64,000 nucleotides of DNA from assembly GCA_016748015.1 (NCBI GenBank), contig JAAOMT010000436.1:940033-1004032 (forward strand), read 5' to 3'. The notes beneath the pieces are model-generated. The model was not told the origin of the DNA, made no database searches, and saw only the letters and a program-made list of their open reading frames with translations. The first letter of the stretch is position 1. Every line of letters begins with the position of its first letter. Source of the DNA: Geosiphon pyriformis. Its lineage: Eukaryota; Glomeromycota; Glomeromycetes; Archaeosporales; Geosiphonaceae. Of the stretch, positions 36,800-47,864 are shown piece by piece. A program made the position numbers and the translations under genes.

Positions 36800-39425
36800 T
36801 ATTATTAAAAGTTTAACGAGTAAAGTCCAAACACCACCTAGTGCTATACATCATACAAATGATCTAAACTAGGTGCGAATCATGCCTTTGCTACATGTGA
36901 CCAGACACTCAAACTAGTCAGAACAACACTACACACTTATATGAACAGAAGCCATGTTACCAACACCTGCATAAAACAAACAATACTTACAATACCCAAA
37001 ACTGATGCCAAATGCATTAGCAACACCCAACAACCTAATCACCCCAGCCAAAAGCCATGTAAAAAAACCAGAAACAGCAACAGGAATGGAACCATCATGT
37101 GGAATCAGCTTATTCTTTTCCATAATGGCCTGGTGTTTTGCATAGACCAGCCAAATATTATCATGAAATACAAGACAAAATTCACGTACAAAATTCACAA
37201 TATTAACCACTACCATCTTAGGATCCTTGTAAACAGAAACAGACTCATGATACCAATCACCGAAAACAAAGCCCTTACACAGGGCCATACTGACAGTTAC
37301 ATCTGAAATGCAAGTCGACAATAACTGCAATACACATGAAAAAGAATGAAACAGACCAGAACACACCTCCTAGGCAGCTGCATAAGTGTCCAACAAACTG
37401 GCATGACTATCAGTGTCAGAAAAGCAAGAAAAGACATGGTCTGAGATTTCAATCTTATCACAGAACAAACAAACTACACTGAGATAACTCCTATTATACA
37501 GATGCTTTCGCACAGCAACAGAAAGGTAATGATGAAGGGCCTTTATGAAATATGTACGAAAGCCAGCCATCCAAATATTAGTAAAACCAATTGCCATGTG
37601 GGAATCCGGGTGCCACACCAAAGAGGACCTGGACCAATCAATATCACTATGCAAATCATCTGCCACAACTTTTGAGCTGGAACCAATCTCTCAATGTGCT
37701 CAATGAACAGACTGAAAAACATTATGAATGAAATGCCTAGAATTACCAGAAACCACAGCACCACCAGCTCTCAAAAAACATTTGCTAATCAAATAGGGCA
37801 GCTGCCAAGGCGAGAAAGCAGCATCTTTAGCAAGTGCATCAGCATGCTCATTGTCCAAAACACCCAAATGACCTCTTACTTTGACCCAGTTCACATCTAA
37901 ATTTTTTTGACAAATAATATTAGCAATGTGGCACCATTCGATCCAGCACCAATTCCTAAAATCCAGACAAACCAACAAAGACTCAGATTTGCATACATCT
38001 AAAGCTGACTGGCTGTCTGAAAACAAGTCAACTGAACAGGAAGAGAAAACACACTCAAGAGCCAGTGCAATGGCTTGCAGCTCTGTCAGAGTAGAAGAAA
38101 CCAGACCAGACACCCCTACACCCAAACCTAAATCAATGTCCTCAAAAAAAACAGCTGCACCAGCTTTCATATCAACAGTTCCCAAACTAATCAGAGACTC
38201 ATCCATATATGTAGAGAGGCAAGCCATATCAGTATTCAAAAGATTGTCACAAACGACACCAAAATCATGAGATTGACGAATATCAGAGGAGACATGACCA
38301 TCTATAGGCGAAAAACAAACAGAAGAAAAAGCAGCATCATTGAAAAAACAAACAGAGAGATCAAACCAGAAAAGAACCAGGCCATGGAGATCTAATCTCT
38401 TTCAATGCTTGAAAGTCTGCCAACTGAAAGGAATACCACTTTTATTACAGAGTTGGTCTACAAAGACAATTCTATAGTACTGGAGTGAAGAAACACACTT
38501 GACAAAATTAGGCTCACCAAGAACAAGAGACATAGGGGTGCCATTCCGAAGGCGAAAAGCACAGGCCAGAGAGCCATCCAAGGACAAACCACAACCAGAA
38601 AAAATATGAACCACACCCGCCAGAAAGTTATTCAAAGGAATGACACCAATACAAGCCAGAAACAGCAAAAAATAATGAGGATGCCAACTAAGAGCCTGGA
38701 AATCAAAGGACCTGTGAGAGAACAAATGACCCAAAACACCAATCAAATTTGCAAAAGCAACAACAGATGCTGATTTGCTCTCAGCCTGAATCTGCTCAAA
38801 AGTTTTCAAACCATATAAAGAGAGATGATGGAGCATGTCATTGAGAAAATCAACCAGCAGGCCAGCCTTAGATTTCAAACTCTTGCAAATCATAGCATCT
38901 CACTTATTGTACATACTAATAGAAACAAAACTAAATTGAGTCTTATAATTGATGATAGGAAAAAGAACTGCAGACACCAAATACATAAACTGTTTATCTG
39001 ACACAGCCTTCCTAAAAACAAGATTGATGAAAAAACAAATGTCCGAATAAGCCTTTGCCAGACTGGGCTTCAAAAGACTCTTAGAAGATAGAAATATACC
39101 CAGATAATGATGAGACTCCCCTTTTTTGGCAATAGAAATAGGTAACCCACTAACAGTCAGATAGAGACTCACTACTCGACAGTTAATAGAAATGGCTACA
39201 GTCTTGTCATTATTAATCGAAATGTTATTGAACCTGAAAAAATTACTAACAATATTGAGAATGTGTTGCATAATAGCCTGGCTGCTACCAACCCAAATTG
39301 TATCATCAACAAAAGCACCAGCAGCCAAAAATGAAATCAGCCCAGTCTAAGATTCAGCCCAGCCAGTTTTGGAGATAAAATAAGAATTCAATCTATAGTT
39401 ATACACTTTCTTGTCTTTTAACCTC
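36800..39425 (-). mobile_element. LINE retrotransposon copy B, 5'-truncated
   Basis: Minus-strand 3' part of the same LINE family: 3' UTR at 36800-36928, then the end of ORF2 back to the RT palm. The 3' UTR shares the conserved block around gatctaaactaggtgcg with the copies ending near 47410 and 61620. Alignment to the full copy stops near 39425, inside the RT domain. Truncation at the 5' side is typical of incomplete target-primed reverse transcription. Confidence 0.9.
36929..39345 (-). pseudogene. LINE copy B ORF2 C-terminal part: RT palm/thumb, RNase H, CxxC-H-C motif
   Basis: Broken ORF2. The RT palm motif reads AGAFVDDTIWVGSS near 39290, with the catalytic Asp pair intact, followed by INNDKTVAIS. 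The thumb region spans 38893-38402. RNase H covers about 38190-37800: MDESLISLG with the first acidic residue, ELQAIALALE, LFSDSQSAL and GHLGVLDNEHADALAK. A C-terminal CLFC...H...C zinc-type motif lies near 37460. Stops at 38900-38902 (TGA) and 37370-37372 (TAG) fall where another copy reads TGG. Confidence 0.85.
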
Positions 39426-40672
39426 ATAAATATTGTTACAAATTAAAGTAACAAGTTAATAGATAATAAAAAAGAGATTATTGAAAATAATAAAAATAAT
39501 CAAAGAAAAAATTCAATTAAAAAAACAAATTAAATTTGTAAAAATTTAATATGTATAATTAGTCTTAAAATTATTTTGTTTATTAGGTATTAAAAAATAA
39601 AAAAAGCATTAATCAGATTAAAAAACATAATTATGAAAAAAACAGCATTATTAAATTAATTTAACATTGTATTAATTCTAAAAAACAAGTATATATCTTT
39701 TTTAATAATAGTATTTAATTAATAATAATTAATACAAAAGCACAAAATTTTATTTTTTTGAAATTATTACTATTAAAAAAATCTATTTATTTTTGGTTTT
39801 CTGTATAAATTTAAGTTTTTCTATCTAGTTTATTTTTTTTGATAAAATTATTATTGTAATAATTAAATTAATATGGTTTCAAATAAATATAACAAAATTT
39901 TTTAATAATAATAGTGTATTATATTATATTAGTTTATTTAAAAATTTAGGTTTTTTTTAATATTATTAAATTGTTTCTAATCAATAAATTTTTATATATT
40001 TTTTTCTTTTAAAAAAAGTTTTTTTGTTTTATTATTAATAATTATATTTTTGAAAATTTATTTTTGAAAAATTTTTGTACTTTTTTTAATATATTTAACA
40101 AAACATATATTTATTATATTAATACCAAACACAAAAATTATATTATTAATAATAATATTTGGTTTTTTTATCAAATTTTTTATTAAAAATTCTTTAGAAA
40201 ATATTATAATATAATTAACAAATTAGTTTACTATTAATTATGATTTTTTTTTGTTAATTTTAATATTGTTTAAAGCTTTATTATTATTGATAAAGATAAT
40301 ATAAACAAATTTAACAATTTTTTTGTGTTTTTCTTTGTTTTTTATTATTGTTTTTTTTATCTTTTAATTTATTTAATTGTTTTTTTTATTTTGTTTTAAT
40401 TTTAAAAAAGTTGTTAATTATAATAAAATTGTTATTGTATTTAATAATTAATTTACAAAGTTTATAATTAAACAAAGCTTTAATTTTTTTAAGCTATTTT
40501 TTAGGTTTAAAAATTTCTATATTAATATAAATACTATTAATATAAACAAAAATAGCTTTAATTATATTAAAATTTTTTTTTGTTATTATATACATTAATT
40601 ATAAGTTAAATTATTAAATTATTAAATTTTTTATTAATTGCTTTAAAAAAATATTTAATAATAACATAAATT
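39426..40672. other. Very A+T-rich spacer between two LINE copies
   Basis: About 1.25 kb of T- and A-run-rich DNA with no coding sequence. By analogy with 47865-51098 it may be decayed transposon, but I could not align it to the LINE by eye. Confidence 0.5.
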
Positions 40673-40743
40673 AAAAAACTTCTTTCTTTCGTTTCTCCAC
40701 AAATCCCAAAAAAGAGTCAAAAGTTTTTTGAAAGAAGTTTTTT
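40673..40743. promoter_or_regulatory. 14-bp perfect inverted repeat at the LINE 5' end
   Basis: Arms AAAAAACTTCTTTC (40673-40686) and its exact reverse complement (40730-40743), 43 bp apart. The minus-strand copy keeps 13 of 14 pairs at 3563-3633. Being conserved in two diverged copies, it may be part of the internal promoter or an RNA hairpin. Confidence 0.7.
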
Positions 40744-40815
40744 ACCATTCAGTATGATAAATCCAAACCATTTCTGCTTGATTATGAGGCTGTTGTTGGC
40801 CCTAGTATTGCTGTC

Positions 40816-42586
40816 ATGAAAAAGACAGTTGAAAGTTCTGGCTCTGTAGGTGGTTTCAAGGCTGTTCTGTTAAGGAAAAAGAGAAGAGGCGGTGTTTTTG
40901 AAGACAATACTGGTGCTAAAAAGGGTTCTGCTAAGGTGCAAAATGGTCATTCATGGAGTTCGGAAACTGGTGATACCACAGAATCTGACAGTGTTGATAT
41001 AGAAAAGGAGTGTCTTGTAGAGAAAACAAGTTTCGATTATGGTGAAGATGGTGCGCTCGTTGGTGGAGATTTGGATCAGACGCTGAAGGATTCGTAGATA
41101 ACAACTAGGAAAGTGTTGGGAAAGCCTTTGGGAAAGATCAACTTCCTGGATGGCAATGATAATGATGATGTTTTTCTGGATGCCTCTCTGGTGCTTTTTC
41201 CTCCTCTTAAGAACCTGGTCAATGTTTCTGTTAGAAAGTTGTTTGCTTTGGATTTGGATCTGAAAGCAGTAGAAAGAAATTCGGCCCAGGAAAAGCTCAA
41301 AAAGATCAGGAGTTTATTTTCAGGAATCAATAGTTTTGGGGGGGCATCTATCCCCTCAAAATTCTCAGAGATCATCAGAGCGACATTCACTTTCGAATTG
41401 AGTTTAATAAAAGCCACTAAAAAGGCTACTGGTGTGAATATCATGGTAAACACCGATCTTAAGAGATCGGGCTGTGGTGTTGAAGGAAATTCCAGTTGGA
41501 ACATCAACTGAGGCTGTGTGCGCTGTGATCTCTGAGTTTGGGACAATTAAGTTGATCAAGATGCAATTGGTGGGGCTGTGACAGAAGGCTGTAGTAGAAT
41601 TTGAGCATTCAGATTACACCGATTTGGTCATAGCAAAGTGGTCAATCTTAATCGGGAAAGATGCTATGTGGATGGCTAGATCAAATTTGGACAAAGAGTC
41701 ATGGGACACGAGGGATCAGCATAGAGCGCTCTTCTATACTCTGCCAATGGGAACGACTGTTCATGACATCTAGAATTTTATTGGTTCTGTGGGTGGAAAG
41801 ACGTGTGTCATTAATTATCATCCGATTACATATGCTAGGACTAGGTGTGCTGTCATCTGTTTTGATTCTGCTGAATCATTGGATGCCATTGTGGGAACTA
41901 TGCCAGTGTTGAGGGGTGCCAATCTATGCTGGTCTTGTCTTATCTTGGCCAAGTATGCCAAGTGTGAGAAATTAGGCCATACGTCATTGGGCTGTGCAGT
42001 TGGTGGGAGAGTTTTTTCGGGTTTGTCTTCGCATAGAGTCCTGTTGAATACAGATAAAAGCAGATTGGCAGCCATCTATACCAAGCAATCAGCTCTAGTT
42101 GCTCGTCCAGTCTCTTTCAGTGGTCTCTCTTGGGCGAAGGTTGCTAATGGGTCTTCTTTTCCTTCTCTCTCTGAACGAAATGCTTCAGTAAAATTTGGTT
42201 CCTTTTCGGAGATGGAGCCATTTCTGCCAGTTTCGATGAAAGTTAATGATAGGTTTGCTGCTCTTGAGCGCAGTCTCGCCAGCCTTGCGGAGTAGGTGGG
42301 TAAGCTGGCTAAGAGGTTGGATGCACTTGGGCCAATGGTTTCCCAGCCAAGCCCTGGATGTCAGCCATTGGTGACCCTTTCATCACAGAATCAAGGGGCA
42401 GATATAGTGATAAGTGAGGGTTCGGGTGCAGCCACTAGTGGTGAGATTGTTGCGAGAGTGGTGTCTTCTGATGTATCTTTGGTATCTAAGTTGGAAGACA
42501 GCATGAAGTGTCTGATGGAAACAGTTCTGGGACTTTCAGCCAAAGTGGACAGTTTTGGGGCAAGTTCAAATTCCTTTTCTTCTTAA
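40816..42586 (+). pseudogene. LINE copy C ORF1 (nucleic-acid-binding protein), broken
   Basis: Starts ATGAAAAAGACAGTTG and runs open to a TAG at 41095-41097, then continues in 41113-41511, shifts frame, and goes on in 41789-42295 and 42296-42586. The 41113 segment matches the ORF1 part at 3190-2516 (KPLGKI start, NLVNVSVRK). The RRM-like part is frame-shifted near 41500-41780. The knuckle near 41950-41995 reads YAKCEKLGHTSLGC: the first Cys is Tyr, while the sister copy has lost the second Cys instead. The TAG at 42293-42295 replaces a Gln codon found in the sister copy. Confidence 0.85.
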
Positions 42587-45500
42587 TAAACAGTCTGGTT
42601 TGGAATTTTGCTACTTGCAACATCAGAAGTATGAACAATCTTGCGAAACAGGACAATATCATTCGTTGGCATATAGAGAAGAACAATTTAGTTTCTATTT
42701 TTACAGAATCAAAGTTAAGAGGGAAATTCACCCCTGGATTGTCAACAAATATGATGATGTGTGGGTGTTTACCTCTGGTTTGGAATCTGGCTATCTGGGA
42801 GCTGGTGTCGCTGTCGTCATGAATTCTTCTTTGGCGAAACATGTGTGCAAAGTGTCAGAGGTGCCTGGTCAGCTCTTGTCTATTAAGTTACTTTTCAAAA
42901 ATAAACTTTCAGTGTCTATTCTGGGTCTGTATGCTGGTGCTTCCTCAGCAGTTCAGTTCTCTCAGACTGGTGAAGTCAACTCTCTCATTGCAAAAGCTGT
43001 TAATGAATCTTTTTTTGTTGTTCTCGGTGGTGATTTCAATGAAGACAGTTCTCACAGGTGTGCGAGTTTTAAAAAGTGTCTGAATTTGGGTCTGGTTAAT
43101 GCCTTGGGTGGAAGCTCCTATGGGAAATTACCGACTTGGTCCAATTCTCGAGGCATTGCTAAGATGATTGATTTTATGTTCATTTCTTCAAATCTGGTCA
43201 ATGCAGTTGTGAGTCATGACATGTTTGGCATTGGGGAATACTTTGATACTGATCATCAGGCTGTCTCAGTATTAGTGGGTTTGGGTAGTCTGCTCGATGT
43301 TCAGTTGGATTCTGTTCACAGACAAGCAAATAGAGATTGCTGGAAGTACGATTGCAAAGGTGCGGATGATGTTAAATGGGCCAAATTTAAGGAAGATACG
43401 GCAGCAAATGCTGCTGTGTTTCATGATGATTTTTTTGTAGCCAGGGTCTGCTCGGACTTGGATTTGATGTGGGTTGCTCTCCGTAAAGTGATGTGTCTGT
43501 CTGCCAAGGCGGTTTTCAGGAAAAAGTGGTTCAAGAAATATGATAAAATTTTTAACAAGGATTCATCCAAATTTCACAAGCTGGAGCTCTTGGTGTCTAA
43601 GTTAGTTAGAGCATCTCATATGGATTCTGCTGAGAAGTTTACATCCCTGTTCGACAGGTGAGAAGATTTGGATTCAGTCAATGCTTCTGCGGTGAAGTCT
43701 TTCTTCCTATCAGGTTCCCACTTCAATGCTATTCAGTCAGTTTTGTATAAGGTCAAAAAGTCTTATCGCACATCCAAAATGTCAGAAGCGGAGCGAGTTA
43801 GAGAATCTCAAATCAGGTCGGCAATAGATAAAAGGATGGAGAGTTTTGAATTGGACAAAAGTCATACTATTAGGAATGTATTAGAATGTTCTTTTTGCAA
43901 AGTAACTTTGAATCATCTGGTTGTTGATGGTGAGTTGGTTTTGGAGCCTGCTCTGGTTAAGGCCAAAGTGGATGCAGTCATGAAGGAATGGACTAGGAAG
44001 CGCGATGTAGTTTCTGATATTACTGGTGTCTGGAGTCGCCAATATCAGCCTTTAGAGTATGTTTTTGACAACGCTTTTTCTGGTGTAATAAGCCTAATTG
44101 ATTTTGATAAAATGTTTAGTGTCGTTTTGAACCTGCCTGATGAGAAAGCTGCTGGTCTCTCTGGTATCTCAAATGAGTTGTAGAAACATAGCGACAAATC
44201 GGTTTTGGACATGCTTTTAGTGCTTTTGAATGTTTGCTTGGAGCATGAATCTGTTCCTGGGCCTTGGAAGGAGGCTTGGGTATCAATGATCCCCAAACCT
44301 TATGAATGGGAGAGTGTTCTCATGAACATTTGTCCTATTGCTTTGGTTGAAATGGCTCGCAAAATTCTTTCTAAGGTGCTTTCAGACAGAATTTTTTTGG
44401 CTTGTAGTGTTTTCGACATTCTGAGGGGGGATAATTTTTCTGTTTTAAAAGGCACAACCACACAGTCTCCCATTTTTGCTATTGGTTTGGTCATTGAGGA
44501 TGCTTTGGAGAAAAACCGAGAACTGTGGCTGGTCTTGCAAGACATGCGAAAGGCTTATAATTCTGTTGGCTGGGAGCATCTGAGGAAGAGCTTGGTCAGA
44601 ATAAAAATGTGTAACAAATTCATTCAGTTTTTTGGTGGCATTCACAATGATCAGGTCAACAGAGTTATGACGGATTTTGGGTTGACTGATGGATATTGGG
44701 TACATGATAGTTTGGATCAAGGGGAGGTGTTTTCTCCTCTTCTCTGGCGCATATTTTATGATCCCCTTTTGTGTGAGGTCAAGAGGCAAGAGAGTGTATG
44801 TGGATACAGGTTAGACTCTCGTTTTGTTGCCAACACTGGTCGTGCTGAATCTCGGGCTGGTTTGACTTCTTTCCTTGCTGCTGGTGCTTTCGTCAATGAT
44901 ACAATTTGGATTGGTAGCAGCCAGGCTGCCACCCAACATATTCTCAATGTTGCTAGTGAGTTTTTTCGAGTCAATGACATTTCGATCAATAATGACAAAA
45001 CGGTGGCCATTCCCATTAATTGCAAAGTTTTCAGCCCTCGTTTGTTGATCAGTGGTTTGCCTATTTCGATAGCCAAAAAGGGAGAGTCTCATCAGTACCT
45101 GGATATCTTTCTGTCTACTGAAGGTTTGTTAAAGTCTAGCTTGGCTAAGGCACGCTTGGATGTCCAGTTTTTCACCAACCTTGTTCTGAGAAAGGCTATC
45201 TCTGATAAGCAGTTCTCATATTTAGTGTCAGTGGTTCTTCACCCCATAATTGCCTATAAGATTCAGTTTAGTTTTGTTCCTATTAGTGTATGTGTGAAAT
45301 GGGACACTTTGATTCGTAAAGGTTTGAAGTCCAAATCTGGTCTGCTGCTCGACTTTTCCAATGATGCTATTCATCATCCTTCTCTGTATGGGTTAAAATC
45401 TTTTAAACAGGTCCAGGCTGAGAGCAAGTCAGCTGCTGTTGTTTGTTTTGCCAATTCTGTAGGTATTTTGGGCCGTCTGTTTGTGCATAGGTCTCATGAT

Positions 45501-47273
45501 TTACAGGTTCTCAGCTAGTGCCCTCGTCACCCCTTGCTTTTCTCTTCTCATATTAATGTCAGTCCTTTGAATAACTTTTTGGCTGGTGTCGTCTGGATTT
45601 TTTTGGGTTGTGACTTTTCTCTAGATGGTCTCGTGACCAAAGCTTTTTGTTTTCAAAAAGAGACTCCAATGTCTATTGTTTTTGGTGAGTTAGCTTTTTA
45701 TAAATGTGTCTCTTCGCTTTGGTGATATGGAATTGCCTTTTTTGAGCAGCTTCGCGACCGAACTGGTTCTGTTTTCGAATGGAGGACTTTCAAGCAGTAG
45801 AAGAGACTGGACCCTCAGGGCCCGATTCCTGATTGGTTCAATGCTGCTGTTCGCTTTTTGTCTGGTTCTGGGTCATCTTCCATTTGTTTTCTTTTACCAC
45901 TGAATGTTGATTCATCTGATGTATTTGTGTCTTGCGAGTTTGATGTTGTTTGCAATCGCTTGTTGGAGGTTGATTCTGATCGTCTTTTTTTGTTTATGGA
46001 TGGTTCTCTGTGTGGGCTAGGTACTCTTGGTATGAAGGCTGGCACCACTGTTTTTTTTGGGGACATTGATTTGGGTTTGGGTGTAGAAGTTTCTGGTTTG
46101 GTTTCTTCTACTATGACGGAGCTGTAGGCCATTGCTTTGGCTCTCGAGTGTGTCCCTCCTTCTCGTTTAGTTAATATGTTTTCGGACAGCCAGGCCGCTT
46201 TAGATGCATGCAGGTCAGAGTTAATGTTAGGGCGTCCAAATTTTAGGAATCAGTGTTGGGTCAAACGCCACCATATTTCTAATGTTATTCATCGCAAAAA
46301 TTTGGATGTTAATTGGATTAAAGTTAGGGGTCACTCTGGAGTCTTGGGCAATAAGCATGCTGACACTTTGGCTAGGGCTGCAGCGTCTTTTGGTGTGCAT
46401 CTTCCTCACAGGATTGATGAACATTTTCTCAAGGCTGGTGGTACTGTGGTTTCTGGTAATTCTAGACATTTTGTTTGTGGTGTTTTCCGCTCTATTTACT
46501 GTGCACATTGGGAGGTCAGTTCTGGTTCTCGGGTATTGGTGGACAGTCTGCATGCTAATGTTGATTGGTCCAGATCATGTTCGGTGTGACATCCGGACTC
46601 TCATTTGGCCGCTGGTTTTACTAGTGCTTGTACTGCTGGTTCTCAGACGTATTTTATGAAGGTGTTGCATCATCATCTTCCTGTTGCTGTGTGTAAGCAA
46701 CTTTATGATAAAGGGTACTCCAGTGTGTTGTGTTTGTTCTGTGGCGATGTTGAGATTTCAGATCATGTGTTTTTATGCCCATTCAATGCTGGTGATTGTG
46801 CTCGGTTGATAAACGCTCATGCATCTGTTTGGAAGATGTGCTCAGATTTAGCTTACTTGACTTCATGTGTTTTACAGTTGCTTTCTGCTTGCACTTCCAA
46901 TGCTGTTGTTAGTACGGCTATATGTAAGAGCTTTGTATTCAATGAGTGGTATTGTGAATCTTTTTCTGTTTTCAAGGACGCTAAAATGGCAGCTCGGAAT
47001 ATCGTGGCATTTGTGCGCGAATTCTGTCTTGCATTCCAAGATAATATTTGGCTAGTACGTGCAAAGCACAGAGCTGTTATGGAGAAGGGTGGCCTGATCT
47101 CATGTGATGGTTCTATTCCTATCTCGATTTCTGGTCTTCCTTCGGTGCTCTCGTCCAGTATGGTTAGATTGTTGGGTATGGCTGATGCATTTGGTATTGG
47201 TTTTGGGTTTCGTGAATCTAGTTTATTCTTTTCTGGTGTAGGTAAAATGGTCTTAGTGCATATAGGTGTCTAG
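42508..47273 (+). pseudogene. LINE copy C ORF2: endonuclease, reverse transcriptase, RNase H, broken
   Basis: Polyprotein of about 1580 codons if repaired. Endonuclease: CNIRSMNN and TESKLRGK (about 42615-42725), a one-base deletion near 42725, then VLGGDFNED (43020) and DTDHQAVSV (43245). RT: PDEKAAGLSGISNEL (44130), KEAWVSMIPKP (44270), LVLQDMRKAYNSV (44530) and AGAFVNDTIW (44885), where the first catalytic Asp is Asn. RNase H: MDGSLCGLG (45995), ELQ-type stop then AIALALE, MFSDSQAAL (46170) and KVRGHSGVLGNKHADTLAR (46320). A C-terminal CLFCGDVEISDHVFLC motif lies at 46735. Stops at 43659, 44181, 45516, 46125 and 46587 are TAG or TGA. No active enzyme can be made. Confidence 0.88.
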
Positions 47274-47410
47274 TGTTGTCCTAACTAGTCTGAGTGGCTA
47301 GTCATGTGTAGAAAGAGCATGATTCACGCCTAGTTTAGATCACTTATATGATGTATTGTACTAGGTAGTGTTTGGACCTCACTTGTTAATATAAATAAAT
47401 AAATAAAAAA

Positions 47411-47864
47411 ATATTTGGCAATAATACTAACAGATAATTTATTGTTTAAAATTAAGTTAAAAAATAACCAGTTATTTAAACTTAACAAATTAAAAAAGTA
47501 ATATTGCTATTATCAATAATTTTAGCTTAACAAAAATCTTTTTTGGGTTTTAAAATCTTTTTTTTTAAAAATAAAAATTTGTAAAAAAATTTTAAACTAA
47601 AAATAGAATATTAATTAGTCAAAAATAATATGTGTTAGAGTTTTTATAAGATTTTAACAATAAAATAAAATTTAGATTTTGTATAATTTTTAAGATTTTT
47701 AATTTTAAAAAATTTTTAAAGACTATAATTTTTGGTGGTTTATTATTTTTAACAATAAATATAATAACTTTATTAAAATTTAAAGCAAAATTAAACTTGA
47801 GTATTTTTTTGGTAAAATTAAAAAAATTAATTATTTAATTAATTATTTTATTTTTTTATTATTA
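47411..47864. other. A+T-rich spacer after LINE copy C
   Basis: About 450 bp of A+T-rich DNA between the tail of the full-length LINE and the 3' end of the decayed minus-strand LINE. Nothing recognisable. Confidence 0.45.

Larger units (their letters stand above)
40673..47410 (+). mobile_element. LINE retrotransposon copy C, full length
   Basis: The only end-to-end copy in the window, about 6.7 kb on the plus strand. 5' UTR with a 14-bp perfect inverted repeat, ORF1 (RRM-like, zinc knuckle), ORF2 (APE endonuclease, RT, RNase H, CxxC-H-C motif), a 3' UTR from 47274 and a tail of TAAA-like repeats to about 47410. Domain order with an RNase H after the RT fits the I/Tad-like side of the LINE tree; the clade is inference. 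It is less A+T-rich than the flanks, so it is a fairly young insertion, but its frames are broken at many sites. Confidence 0.92.

Noticed and set aside
39426-40672. Idea that this A+T-rich spacer is another decayed LINE copy
   Set aside because: I could not find a convincing collinear match by eye; a sensitive alignment is needed.
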